Counted from the stretch's first letter, positions 9,148 through 17,931 are shown. The stretch is DNA of 61,078 nt from a bacterium (GCA_029561455.1 JAKQIY010000008.1:1-61078), one strand, 5' to 3'. Translations and numbers: made by a program. Notes: a model not told the origin generated them from the letters alone.

Positions 9148-9348
9148 GCAGCGCATAAAGGCGCTGCACTCCGGTGTAACGTACAACCGGAGTGCCTTCC
9201 CGTTATAGAATACAGTCAAGACCTGATTATGCGCAGCGTATAAAGGCGCGGCGCTCCGGTTAAGCACGCAACCGGAGTGCATTCCCTTTATGGAATGCGT
9301 TTAAAAAGTTTGTTTGTTTTATGCCGCGCATAAAGGCGTTGCACTCCG
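9148..9348. repeat. REP array, right side of RAYT (five alternating units)
   Basis: Units alternate reverse (9148-9174), forward (9187-9213), reverse (~9231-9259), forward (9272-9298), reverse (~9321-9348). The unit at 9148-9174 has a perfect GCAGCGC/GCGCTGC stem around ATAAAG, while 9272-9298 has a GCATTCC/GGAATGC stem around CTTTAT. Read in the same orientation they share the head (CCGGAGT) and loop but differ in stem bases with pairing kept. Spacers match those of the left array. Confidence 0.85.
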
Positions 9349-9355
9349 AAACGAC

Positions 9356-9745
9356 TCACGCCAGCTTTAATTCCTGTTCGCTCGCCCACAGCCCGTGAAT
9401 GTTGCAATACGATGACGCATACAGCACGCCGGATTTGTCCGTTTTAAATAATAAAGTTACATTCGGTTCGGAATAGATAGTGCTGGAATTGGCGCCGGTG
9501 ATGGACGCACCGTGCGCGGTAAACTCGAACTTGCCTAACTGCACGGCGAATTTTTCTCCGGACGGCTGAAAGTATACGTCGATCCAGTTAATGTGATGCT
9601 CGGTGGTGTTGGGGTGCGGTATTTCTTTGCCAATACTGACCTGGATCGTTACCGGTTGTCCCTTTTTTGCTGCAATAATCTCAATGACCGGGCTGTGCTT
9701 TTCTTTCTTCCAGTCGGCGGACTGGAACAGTTCCTGAAAACTCAT
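9356..9745 (-). CDS. Superoxide reductase (neelaredoxin type)
   Basis: The 129-aa protein fits the one-domain, class II superoxide reductase in length and ligands. E15-K16-H17, H44 and H50 (in HPNTTEHHINW), C114 and H117 (in YCNIHGLW) match the square-pyramidal Fe(His)4Cys site and the catalytic Glu/Lys of neelaredoxin. It reduces superoxide to peroxide without releasing oxygen, typical of anaerobes and microaerophiles. A strong AAGGAGG ribosome site lies just upstream of the ATG at 9745. It follows the ECF sigma gene on the same strand after a 91-bp gap that holds a hairpin, so co-regulation is possible but not shown. Confidence 0.9.
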   Translation of the reverse strand: MSFQELFQSADWKKEKHSPVIEIIAAKKGQPVTIQVSIGKEIPHPNTTEHHINWIDVYFQPSGEKFAVQLGKFEFTAHGASITGANSSTIYSEPNVTLLFKTDKSGVLYASSYCNIHGLWASEQELKLA

Positions 9746-9769
9746 AATATCCTCCTTTATTAAAAAATA

Positions 9770-9808
9770 TCAAAAAAAAAGCGATACATATTATAACACG
9801 CATCGCTA
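9770..9808 (-). terminator. Possible terminator after the ECF sigma gene
   Basis: AGCGAT (9780-9785) and ATCGCT (9802-9807) form a short stem with a long loop. It is followed on the minus strand by a run of nine or more T residues (A-tract at 9772-9780). The stem is weak, so partial read-through into the superoxide reductase gene is plausible. Confidence 0.45.
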
Positions 9809-9836
9809 AATTCCATATTTCTATTATTCTGCCGGA

Positions 9837-10424
9837 TCATACGGAAGTGCTGCGGACATAGCCCTCTTTTTTGGCGTATTTTTCCAGTATTTTTTGCAAC
9901 ATCCGCCGGCCGCGGAACAAGCGGGACATGACGGTGCCGCTGGGGCGGTCGATGATTTCCGCAATTTCTTTATAGGTAAAATCCTCCACATCGGACAGCA
10001 TGACGACGATGCGGAATTCTTCGGGTAACTGGGCCAGCGCACTTTTTATATCGTCATCAAACAATTCGGCATATTTTTCTTCATCATAGCCGGTCCATTC
10101 AACCTTGAGATCGGACTCTTCTTCATTTTCCAACCCATAAGTCACTTTTTCCAGGTCAATCTGTTGCGGGGTGCGGACTTTTTTACGGTAGCGGTTGATA
10201 AATGTGTTGGTGAGAATTTTGAAAATCCAGGCTTTAAAATTTGTACCCGGTTCGAATTTGTCGAAAAAGCGAAATGCGCGCAAATAGGTATCCTGCACCA
10301 GGTCTTCCGCTTCCTGGGTGTTCCGGGTCATGCGCAGCGCCGTGCTGTACAACGAATCCATGTACTCGAACGCTATATCCTCGAACCTGGTTTTGGTAGT
10401 ATCTTTTTCAAGAGTAACTGTCAT
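9837..10424 (-). CDS. ECF-type RNA polymerase sigma factor
   Basis: The 195-aa protein has sigma region 2 at the N-terminus ([47 protein letters not shown]) and region 4 at the C-terminus ([37 protein letters not shown]). These directly identify a group 4 sigma factor of the RpoE/SigH-like kind. No anti-sigma gene sits next to it, which is unusual because most ECF genes are paired with one. The downstream gene on the same strand encodes superoxide reductase, suggesting but not proving an oxidative-stress role. Confidence 0.92.
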   Translation of the reverse strand: MTVTLEKDTTKTRFEDIAFEYMDSLYSTALRMTRNTQEAEDLVQDTYLRAFRFFDKFEPGTNFKAWIFKILTNTFINRYRKKVRTPQQIDLEKVTYGLENEEESDLKVEWTGYDEEKYAELFDDDIKSALAQLPEEFRIVVMLSDVEDFTYKEIAEIIDRPSGTVMSRLFRGRRMLQKILEKYAKKEGYVRSTSV

Positions 10425-10652
10425 AAATTTCGCGTTTACCTGTTTTGAAAAAAGCTAGTCCAAATGTATAAAGGTTAAAGCATACAAGCAAGTAAATTGT
10501 TTCGCGGATATATAAATTTTAAAAAAAAACCGAAAATCAAACAATTTGTAATAATCAAACTTGCATTTAAGATTAAAATTATTCATATTCTTGTACCTTT
10601 GTAGAAATATATGGCTTTTACTAATAACCTGGAAATGTGTGAAAGGAAAAGT

Positions 10653-11633
10653 ATGCCTGATCTATCTACCCGATATATGAATTTAACCCTGAAAAACCCG
10701 GTGATCATCGCCAGCAGCGGCCTGACTAAAACTTTGGACAAGATCAGGGCCGGAGAAAATGCCGGCGCCGGCGCTGTGGTGTTGAAAAGCATGTTTGAAG
10801 AAGTGCTGGCCGGTAAAGATTTCAATCTGGCCGACGATACCCACTATCACAGCGAGGTGTATGATTATCTGCGCTCCGAACTGGAATTGCAATATGGCCC
10901 GCGCGATTATTGCGACCTGATTCAAGAAACTAAAAAAGCGGTACAAATACCGGTCATTGCCAGCATCAATTGTGTGTCCGCTAAATGGTGGCCGAACTTT
11001 GCCGTGCAAATTGAAAAATCCGGCGCCGATGCCCTGGAACTGAACGTGTTCACAACCGCCACAGATACGGCTGTAAACAGCGCCGCCCTGGAAAAACTTT
11101 ATTTTGATATTCTGGCGGAAGTTAAGGCCAAAGTGAAAATACCGGTTGCATTAAAAATAGGCAGTTATTTTACCGCCCTGCCCAACTTTGCCGCGGCGCT
11201 GGACAAACAGGGCGTGAATGCGTTGGTGCTGTTCAACCGCTTTACCGAGCCGGATATCGACATCGACAAGCTGGAATTAAAAACCACGTTTGAATACAGC
11301 GCGCCCTGGGAAATGTACCGCACCCTGCGCTGGACGGCGCTGCTTTCCGGCAAGTTAAAATGCGATATTGCGGCAACCACCGGCATCCGCAGCGGCGCCG
11401 ATGTGATCAAAATGTTGCTGGCCGGAGCTGCGACGGTGCAACTATGTTCGATTTTGTACCAAAAAGGTTTTGATGTGATACCGCAGATAATAAAAGACCT
11501 GTCCGCCTGGATGGAAAAGCACAAATTCAGCAAGATCGATGATTTTCGCGGTAAACTGAGTTTTGCGCGCACCCAGAATCCGGAGGGCTATCTCCGCGCC
11601 CAGTTCATGGAAAAGATCCGCGGCGTGGAGTGA
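10653..11633 (+). CDS. Dihydroorotate dehydrogenase-like FMN enzyme
   Basis: The ATG at 10653 gives 326 aa and is preceded by an AAGGA site; an in-frame ATG 14 codons upstream has none. The TIM-barrel sequence follows the class 1 dihydroorotate dehydrogenase/PreA pattern: LKNPVIIASSGLTK near the N-terminus, IASINC, ALELNVF, VPVALKIG with the FMN-contacting Lys, and a C-terminal TTGIRSGADVIKMLLAGA phosphate-binding loop. It could be PyrD of pyrimidine synthesis. The family also includes a distinct DHOD-like group of unknown substrate, and here it is not in an operon with the pyrF/pyrE genes 32 kb away. I therefore keep the general name. Confidence 0.8.
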   Translation: MPDLSTRYMNLTLKNPVIIASSGLTKTLDKIRAGENAGAGAVVLKSMFEEVLAGKDFNLADDTHYHSEVYDYLRSELELQYGPRDYCDLIQETKKAVQIPVIASINCVSAKWWPNFAVQIEKSGADALELNVFTTATDTAVNSAALEKLYFDILAEVKAKVKIPVALKIGSYFTALPNFAAALDKQGVNALVLFNRFTEPDIDIDKLELKTTFEYSAPWEMYRTLRWTALLSGKLKCDIAATTGIRSGADVIKMLLAGAATVQLCSILYQKGFDVIPQIIKDLSAWMEKHKFSKIDDFRGKLSFARTQNPEGYLRAQFMEKIRGVE

Positions 11634-11687
11634 GAAGTTTTACAGGTGAGATTCTATCCTACCGGTTTTCATACAAAACCGGCATAA

Positions 11688-11782
11688 ACGGGACAAGATA
11701 TCCCGCCTTGATATCCGCCCTGGATTTCATAATCCAGGGCGATCAAGTCGTCAGAACGCAGGGTGGGATTCTATCCCACTTG
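11688..11782. repeat. Three-hairpin repeat module, copy 1
   Basis: Three consecutive hairpins occur: GGGACAAGATATCCCGC (~11690), GCCCTGGATT/AATCCAGGGC with a 4-nt loop (11717-11740), and GGTGGGATTCTATCCCAC (~11762-11779). The same three in the same order occur at 14752-14852. An additional AAAACCGG hairpin precedes them at about 11661-11682. The module sits in the leader between the DHOD-like and alcohol dehydrogenase genes. Confidence 0.75.
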
Positions 11783-11806
11783 AATAAATACCCCAAAGGC
11801 AACCAA

Positions 11807-12874
11807 ATGACCATTCCCACCCATATACAAGCGGCGGTATTGACCGCCTATAACCAATTCACATGGCAAACCGCGCCGGTCCCCCGCTATGGCGACACTG
11901 AAGTATTGATTAAAGTGGAATACGCCGGTATATGCGGCAGCGATATGCACATATTCAGCGGCGATTTTCATCCACGCACGCGCACGCCCATGATTCCCGG
12001 GCACGAGTTTGCCGGAATTATTGTAGCCACCGGCAAGAACGTCAGGAATTTCCAAACCGGCGAGCGGGTGGCGGTCGATCCTATCATCCCCTGCGGCAAA
12101 TGCGCAGCTTGCGCTATAAAGCATTATCCTGCCTGCACCTCGCTCAAACTGCTGGGTATCGATATGAACGGCGGTTTTGCCGAGTATGTTGCCGCGGATG
12201 AAAACATGCTCTACAGAGTCGGCCCCGAACTCTCGGCGCGCCATGCCGCCCTGGTGGAAATACTGTCCATTGGTTTTCACGCTATCAATCGCGCCGGGGT
12301 TAAGGCGGACGATAGCATCGCTATTTACGGCAGCGGTCGCGTGGGGCACGCCATTGCCCAGGCGGCCCGCACCCGCACGAACCAGCCCATTTATATGGTC
12401 GATATTCTGGACAAGCGATTGGCGCTGGCGAAAAACAATTATAAAAATATTATTACCATCAACTCCCGCGAGACCGACCCCGTGCAGGCTATAAATGAAT
12501 ACACCAACGGCCGGGGTGTGGATATTGCGTTTGAGTGTGTGGGCCATGCCCATCCGGTTGCGAACCGCCTGAACCCGGTGCGCAGTTGTATTAAAAGTAT
12601 TCGCGGCGCCGGCGCGGTATGCGTGCTGGGTCTTGGGGATGACCCCGTGCCGCTGATCATGAAAGAGCTGATCTGGAAGGAAGCAAAGATCATTGCCTCG
12701 CGGGTCAGTCACGGCGAGTTTGCCGAGACCATACAACACCTGTCACAGGGTCATTTACAGCCGGACGCCCTGGTGTCCGCCGAGTTTCCGCTCAGCGAAG
12801 CGCAGCGCGCCTTTACGCTGCTGCAAGAACAACCGCAGGATTATGTCAAGGTGCTGTTAAAGATTGGGGAGTGA
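11807..12874 (+). CDS. Zinc-dependent alcohol/polyol dehydrogenase (MDR family)
   Basis: Starting at the ATG at 11807 the protein has 355 aa, normal for the family; the longer open frame upstream only reads through the hairpin repeats. Catalytic zinc ligands are C43 in GICGSD and H66-E67 in GHEF. Structural zinc is held by C96, C99, C102 and C110. The NAD-binding fold shows YGSGRVGHAIAQAA. It oxidises a secondary alcohol or sugar alcohol with NAD(P); sorbitol/threonine dehydrogenase-like enzymes are the closest pattern. The exact substrate cannot be told. An AAAGG ribosome site lies 7 nt upstream. Confidence 0.88.
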   Translation: MTIPTHIQAAVLTAYNQFTWQTAPVPRYGDTEVLIKVEYAGICGSDMHIFSGDFHPRTRTPMIPGHEFAGIIVATGKNVRNFQTGERVAVDPIIPCGKCAACAIKHYPACTSLKLLGIDMNGGFAEYVAADENMLYRVGPELSARHAALVEILSIGFHAINRAGVKADDSIAIYGSGRVGHAIAQAARTRTNQPIYMVDILDKRLALAKNNYKNIITINSRETDPVQAINEYTNGRGVDIAFECVGHAHPVANRLNPVRSCIKSIRGAGAVCVLGLGDDPVPLIMKELIWKEAKIIASRVSHGEFAETIQHLSQGHLQPDALVSAEFPLSEAQRAFTLLQEQPQDYVKVLLKIGE

Positions 12875-12953
12875 GGAAGTTAGCTAAAAGGGGGTTACCT
12901 GGGATTTGAAAACTTGATAATATAAATTTAATATCGGGTATATCAAACAATTC

Positions 12954-13571
12954 TTATTTTTGAATAAAAAACCTCACCCCATCCCGCACAAACAACGCCG
13001 CCAGAATAAACAACAATATCCCCATGATCCGATTGATAACAAGAAACGCCCGCCCGGTGATAAAGGCTTTGGATTTGCCGGTGAGGTACGCCATCAGCAG
13101 CTTGCAGCTAATCAGGCACATGTAGAATCCCGCTAAAAAGGCCGGCAGGTTCCAGGCGTTGCTTTGCAGGGCGGTGATCATCAGCGGCGAGCCCACCGTC
13201 AGCCAGAACAAATACGGATTGGGACTGAGGAAATTCGCCAGCACGCCCCGCAGTAACGAGTTGGCGCGGGTTTTTCCGGTCTCGACAACCAGGGGTTTAA
13301 TGGTGATGCTCTCGTAACCGAGATAGCCCAGGAACAACGCGCCCACAAAGGCAATGCCGCCCAGCAGCCAGGAAATGCCGGTTAAATGCGCCAGCACAAA
13401 ATAACTCAATAACACGATCGGCGCGTCGGTAACCAGCGGCGCCAGGCCCACCAGCATTCCGGCGCGGGTATTGTGTTGCAGGGTCTCTTTGATGACCAGC
13501 GCGGAAAGCGGGCCGGGACTGAATCCCGCAGAGATGCCCAATACGATCCCTTTGAGTATATAGGCCAGCAT
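12954..13571 (-). CDS. LysE/RhtB family amino-acid exporter
   Basis: The 205-aa protein has about six hydrophobic segments. Its N-terminus, GIVLGISAGFSPGPLSALVI, is the classical SPGP signature of LysE-type translocators, and NFLSPNPYLFWL is the second family motif. It should export an amino acid or related metabolite across the inner membrane. Its start codon directly abuts the stop codon of the Nudix gene (13571/13572), so the two are translated from one message. Confidence 0.88.
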   Translation of the reverse strand: MLAYILKGIVLGISAGFSPGPLSALVIKETLQHNTRAGMLVGLAPLVTDAPIVLLSYFVLAHLTGISWLLGGIAFVGALFLGYLGYESITIKPLVVETGKTRANSLLRGVLANFLSPNPYLFWLTVGSPLMITALQSNAWNLPAFLAGFYMCLISCKLLMAYLTGKSKAFITGRAFLVINRIMGILLFILAALFVRDGVRFFIQK

Positions 13572-14171
13572 TTACTGCGCCCCGATTTGGCTCTTAAACC
13601 AGGCCAGACTGATGAGGGTTTTGGCGTCGCAAATCTCCAGGGAATCGACCTTGGCAAACGTCTCCGCATAGCCGTATTCTTCCACGCGGATGTCTTCGGC
13701 GTTGTCGTGGGCGCTGCCGCCGCCATCGCTTTGGCGCCGGCAATCCGCCACATCGGCGGCGAACAGGTAGATGCGCTCCGAAGTGCCGCCGGGACTGGGA
13801 TAGCATTTGCCGATATACTGCAACTGCGCAGCCTCCAGGTGGTAGCCGGTCTCTTCCAACGCCTCGTGAACGGCGGTGTCCCTGTCCGACAGCCCGTTTT
13901 CAATCGCCCCGGCTACGCACTCGATGGTCCAGGCATTATCCGGCTCGACAGTGTACACCGGGTAGCGGAACTGGCGGACAAACACCAGGGTTTGCTTGAG
14001 CGAGTTGTACAGCAATACCGAAACAGCATCGCCGCGATAGACGTTCAACCGGCCAACGGCAGGACTCATCATTTTATTGAACAATTCAAAGCGCACAGTG
14101 GCTTTTTCCAGGGTGAAAAAGCCTTTAAAGATGTTTTCGCGGGAAATGATCTCTACTTTCATAAGCTGCAA
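13572..14171 (-). CDS. Nudix hydrolase (ADP-ribose pyrophosphatase-like)
   Basis: The 199-aa protein carries a Nudix box reading GAIENGLSDRDTAVHEALEE and ending TGY. The metal-binding E...EE residues of the helix are present, but the first Glu of the consensus is Leu and the usual Arg before the Glu is His. The rest, including VLLYNSLKQTLVFVRQFRYPVY, matches ADP-ribose/GDP-mannose pyrophosphatases, which clear nucleoside diphosphate sugars. It is the first gene of a two-gene unit with the LysE exporter. Confidence 0.85.
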   Translation of the reverse strand: MQLMKVEIISRENIFKGFFTLEKATVRFELFNKMMSPAVGRLNVYRGDAVSVLLYNSLKQTLVFVRQFRYPVYTVEPDNAWTIECVAGAIENGLSDRDTAVHEALEETGYHLEAAQLQYIGKCYPSPGGTSERIYLFAADVADCRRQSDGGGSAHDNAEDIRVEEYGYAETFAKVDSLEICDAKTLISLAWFKSQIGAQ

Positions 14172-14899
14172 TTTGTTCCTCTATTGTCTTGCGATTGAAT
14201 AATATAATCATAAATAGCAAAAATTAACAGGTTTTTCTAATTTCTGCCGGCTCTGCGGGAAAAGGTTGTACCACAAAGGACACCAAAAACACAAACGAAA
14301 AGACTTTTTTTGCCACAGATTGACACGGATCGGACACGGATATTATCTGCGCTAATCTGCGCCATCTGCGGATGTATTAAATTTGTGTTGTGCTCTATTA
14401 ATACTGTTTCGCCACTAGCGTGGCTTGTTGTGTGAGTATGGATTTACTAGAGATATTTCACCCCTGACGGGGTTTTGGTTTTTACACATTTCTATTTTTT
14501 TAGTAAGAGTTAAGAGCAGTGAAAGCAGGATCAGCGCTCTTATTTCATCATGTTGGGTTTAATTCCCAGCAACTTGCTTTGGCTAAAAAATTGAATTACC
14601 AATAGTCCTCGCAGCTTGCAGTGAGGATGTTCATATCATGCCCTGTGAAGGGCGGCATGTTTATAGAAAACATCAAAAGGAGACCCGAACCCCGTTAGGG
14701 GTGGAACATTTTTTGTTGTCCTGAAAGCGCATTTCTGAAAAATATTCAGAGGGACAAGATGTCCCGCATTGCAAAGCGCCCTGGATTATGAAATCCAGGG
14801 CTATCAGATTGAACCACAAACTTTTGCAGGGTGGGTTTCTATCCCACCACTTTTTCTAATCGCAATTTAAATATGTTCCAATCCTAATTGTCCCGGAAA
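14172..14899. repeat. Hairpin-rich intergenic region with several repeat families
   Basis: No gene is seen in these ~730 bases. In order they hold a degenerate inverted repeat with CCACAGATT and ATCTGCG arms (14312-14375), a GCCAC/GTGGC hairpin (~14412-14426), an ACCCC/GGGGT hairpin (14460-14473), further hairpins near 14606-14660, an inverted copy of the ACCCC/GGGGT unit (14689-14702), and the second copy of the three-hairpin module (14752-14852). It behaves like an accumulation site for small palindromic elements. Confidence 0.6.
14752..14852. repeat. Three-hairpin repeat module, copy 2
   Basis: The module contains GGGACAAGATGTCCCGC, then GCCCTGGATT/AATCCAGGGC, then GGTGGGTTTCTATCCCACC, in the same order, orientation and near-identical spacing as 11688-11782. 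Hairpin stems are conserved while the spacers between them have diverged. Confidence 0.75.
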
Positions 14900-14937
14900 T
14901 AAAAAACCCCGCTGAAATATAGATCATTCAGCGGGGT
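14900..14937 (-). terminator. Rho-independent terminator of the acetylesterase gene
   Basis: CCCCGCTGAA (14907-14916) pairs perfectly with TTCAGCGGGG (14927-14936) around a 10-nt loop. It is followed on the minus strand by a T-run (plus-strand A-tract 14901-14906). It lies 24 bases past the stop codon of the gene ending at 14961. Confidence 0.88.
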
Positions 14938-14960
14938 AGAAACCCAAGCAGTTATTGATA

Positions 14961-16961
14961 TTATTTAGCAGTTACCGTTATCCCCGGCCAGTCATCGGTG
15001 CGGAACGGTGTGGCGGGTAAATCGGCCTGGTTATAGAAATTGCATATCGGGTTGCTCGCCCAGGCATAGCGCACAGCCACCGGGGTGGCAACATAAGGAC
15101 TGCTGACAACCACGGTTTCGCCGTCGATAACCGCATCGCCCCACACGAATTTTTTATCCTCACCGGCTATGGCAAAACCCAACAGTTTATCGCCTTTGGC
15201 TACCAGGCCGCCGCCGACATAATCAAAGGTCAGGCGGATTTTATTTTCTTCAATTGCCATAGATTTATAGATCGGCCCGCAGGGTACAACCTCGGTTTTG
15301 CCATAAACTTTGTTGAGCGCATTCAACGCCAGGCGTTTGCCGACATCCTGTTTATTCTTGGGATGAATGTCGATCGCATCGCCAATGTCGATAGTTACGG
15401 CCATACCGGTATTGGGCAGCGCCAGGGCCATTAGCTGCGCTTCGCGTAACTCCGCCCAGTCGCTTTCTTCCGGCTGCGGATTAACGGCCGTATAATTGGC
15501 AAGCTGGGTAAAGATGAACGGAAAATCGCCTTGTCCCCAGTTGGCGCGCCAGTCGGTTATCATGGCCTTGAACAGGGAACGATACTGATAAGCGCGTCCG
15601 GCGTTATTTTCGCCCTGGTACCAAATGGCGCCGCGTATAGCATAGGGAATGAGCGGGTTGATCATGGCATTGAACAAACTGGCCGGCAGATACGGGGTAT
15701 CCGGTGAAATGGGTCTGGGCGGCATGGTTTGCAATTCTACCGCTTCTTTATATTGCCAGGCGCCACTGAGCGAAATATCTTTGCTGCCCGGCGCAGTGAT
15801 CTTGACTTCATTGGGCGCGCCCCAAATACCGCCGCCGCCGCCGGTGTCCAAAATCTGTACGGCGATAACATTAACGCCGGGTTTTACCAGCGCCGCAGGA
15901 ATTTGATAATCGCGCGGTTTATTGTAACCAACCACACTGCCGACTTTGACGCCATTGAACCAGGTTGCGTCGTCGTCATCGATCGGGCCAAGGTGCAGGG
16001 TCAGGTCTTTGCCGAGATATTCTTTGGGAATAGTGACTTGCTTCCGGAACCAGACAATGCCGTCATAAGCCGGCAAGCCCGCTTTTTCCCATAACACCGG
16101 CAGGTTCATATATTTCCAGGTTTTGGCGTCCAGGTCGGGCAATTCCCAACTGGGGCTGTCGCCACGAGCTTTTTCGATTTTGGCTTGCAATAATCCCTGC
16201 CAGGCCGCCAGTTTTTGTTCATAGTCCTTGCGTTGTTCTTCGAGGCTGGTAGCGTCGCTTTGCATGGAATCGACAATTGCTTTAAAGTCTTCCAGGGTGG
16301 CAAGGCCCGCTTTGCTGGTCCACGATTCCGCCGGGGTGCCGCCCCATGAAGTATGGATCAGGCCGATCGGCACATTCAGGTTTTGATTTAAATGTCTGCC
16401 AAAGAAATAGGCCGAGGCTGAAAACTGCGGAACCGTTTGCGGACTGCAAACCTGCCATGCCGTGGCGGTAACTGAATCCAGAGGTATGGGACTAATGGCC
16501 TTTTCAACCGTGAATAAACGAATATTCGGGTAATCGGCCTGGGCAATTTCCTGCTCGTAATCTTTGACCATGCCCCAACCGGCAACTGGCATTTCCATGT
16601 TGGATTGGCCGGAACCAACCCATACTTCGCCGATCATAACGTTTTCAAACGTCAGTGTATCCTGCCCGATGATCTGCACGGTAATCGGACCGCCGGCAGT
16701 CATAGCCGGGAAATCGATCCGCCAGGCGCCTTCTTTGGACGCGACAGCCGATTTTACAGCCTTGTCTACAACCACTGTTACTTTACCGCCCGGGGTGGCT
16801 TTGCCCCAAAACGGCACGGCCATTCCCTGCTGCAACACCATATTGCTGCTGAACAGGTACGGCATTTTAATTTCAGCCGCCGGTTTGGCAAAAAATGCAC
16901 ATCCTGCCACTGCTATTAGGGCAACACATACCAACAACACAACACCATTTTTTAAAGACAT
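14961..16961 (-). CDS. Sialate O-acetylesterase family lipoprotein
   Basis: The start at 16961 is set by an AAGGAGG site 4 nt upstream and by the lipoprotein signal that follows (lipobox AVAGC, Cys21). The 666-aa protein has the SGNH-type sialic acid acetylesterase signature GSGQSNME with nucleophile Ser120. A jelly-roll carbohydrate-binding-like insert with WFRKQVTIP and DDDDATWFNG follows. The second block is AIWYQGENNAGRA, and the DIGDAIDIHPKNK block holds the catalytic Asp/His. It should remove O-acetyl groups from sialic acids or from acetylated plant glycans outside the cytoplasm. It is monocistronic with its own terminator. Family identity is firm; the substrate is open. Confidence 0.9.
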   Translation of the reverse strand: MSLKNGVVLLVCVALIAVAGCAFFAKPAAEIKMPYLFSSNMVLQQGMAVPFWGKATPGGKVTVVVDKAVKSAVASKEGAWRIDFPAMTAGGPITVQIIGQDTLTFENVMIGEVWVGSGQSNMEMPVAGWGMVKDYEQEIAQADYPNIRLFTVEKAISPIPLDSVTATAWQVCSPQTVPQFSASAYFFGRHLNQNLNVPIGLIHTSWGGTPAESWTSKAGLATLEDFKAIVDSMQSDATSLEEQRKDYEQKLAAWQGLLQAKIEKARGDSPSWELPDLDAKTWKYMNLPVLWEKAGLPAYDGIVWFRKQVTIPKEYLGKDLTLHLGPIDDDDATWFNGVKVGSVVGYNKPRDYQIPAALVKPGVNVIAVQILDTGGGGGIWGAPNEVKITAPGSKDISLSGAWQYKEAVELQTMPPRPISPDTPYLPASLFNAMINPLIPYAIRGAIWYQGENNAGRAYQYRSLFKAMITDWRANWGQGDFPFIFTQLANYTAVNPQPEESDWAELREAQLMALALPNTGMAVTIDIGDAIDIHPKNKQDVGKRLALNALNKVYGKTEVVPCGPIYKSMAIEENKIRLTFDYVGGGLVAKGDKLLGFAIAGEDKKFVWGDAVIDGETVVVSSPYVATPVAVRYAWASNPICNFYNQADLPATPFRTDDWPGITVTAK

Positions 16962-17284
16962 CGAACCTCCTTCTTCCATAGACTGGAAATTGGGTTTAGT
17001 CGTGAAATTAATGTTAAAAAGTTGATTCATTATTTACGCAAACGATTACCTTGCGTGATATTTAAGAAAAGCAGACTGCATGACCGAATACTTGTATATT
17101 ATTTCAAAAATTAAATGCTTAATAAACAAACGGATATGGTAAAAATAAAAAAAACTGTTTCACAGGTATGTAACTATAGTATAATAAATTCCTGTATAAA
17201 AAGAAATATATTTTGTAAATTGACAGTTGATTAAATTTTGTCGGAGTAACACTTTTTTAATAATAACGCCAGAAAAGGATCATC
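16962..17284. other. Divergent intergenic region
   Basis: This AT-rich 323-bp gap lies between the divergently transcribed acetylesterase and HAD genes and presumably holds both promoters. No repeat, RNA or clear promoter pair was recognised. Confidence 0.4.
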
Positions 17285-17863
17285 ATGTTGGAAGTTTCCC
17301 CCAAAGTAGCCGGATTAATATTTGATTGTGACGGAACCCTGGCCGACACCATGCCCATCCACTGGCAGGCGTGGCGAACTGCATTTACAATGTTTAGCTC
17401 CGATTGCCCCCTGGAGTTCTTACGAGAGCTCAGCGGCATCCCCTCCGAAACCATTGTGCAAATTTTCAATGAACGGTTTAACCGCAGTCTTGACCCCCAG
17501 GTCGTTGCCAAAGCCAAGAATGATATTGTTAAAGAAAAATTACACAATGCCCAGCCGGTGATTCCCATTGTTAATATTGTCAAAGCTTATTATGGTAAAA
17601 TCCCTATGGCGGTTGCTTCCGGAGGTACCAGAACAAACGTCATAAATACTCTAAAGGCAATTGGCCTGGAAAGTTTTTTCCAGGTGATCATCACCGCAGA
17701 TGATAAAATTAAACCGAAACCGGATCCGGAAATATTTTTAGAAATAGCGCGGCGCATAAATGTCAAACCGGAGTTGTGCCAGGTTTTTGAGGATGGCGAC
17801 GCCGGCATTCGTGCGGTGCAACTGGCCGGAATGATCGTTACCGATGTCAGGCCCTTTATTTAG
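17285..17863 (+). CDS. HAD-superfamily phosphatase/phosphoglucomutase-like
   Basis: The 192-aa protein is a HAD subfamily IA hydrolase. Motif I is FDCDGTLADT with nucleophile D14 and general acid D16, motif II is AVASGGTRTN, motif III is KPKPDPE, and motif IV is VFEDGDAGIRAV. The pattern resembles beta-phosphoglucomutase/YqaB-type fructose-1-phosphatases acting on sugar phosphates. An AAAGGA site precedes the ATG. The gene uses TAG as its stop, useful when judging the amber codon at 48650. Confidence 0.88.
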   Translation: MLEVSPKVAGLIFDCDGTLADTMPIHWQAWRTAFTMFSSDCPLEFLRELSGIPSETIVQIFNERFNRSLDPQVVAKAKNDIVKEKLHNAQPVIPIVNIVKAYYGKIPMAVASGGTRTNVINTLKAIGLESFFQVIITADDKIKPKPDPEIFLEIARRINVKPELCQVFEDGDAGIRAVQLAGMIVTDVRPFI

Positions 17864-17931
17864 CAAGGGTGTTCCGGGGGAATGATTTACGGTTATTTAT
17901 GGATAATCCTTTTTTCCTGGAGAATAGAGAC

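Noticed and set aside
8345-9348. CRISPR array
   Set aside because: Repeats alternate in orientation, are themselves hairpins of variable stem, and have no uniform unique spacers or cas genes.
11630-11806. N-terminal extension of the alcohol dehydrogenase
   Set aside because: The upstream codons only translate hairpin repeats, and the family N-terminus with a ribosome site begins at 11807.
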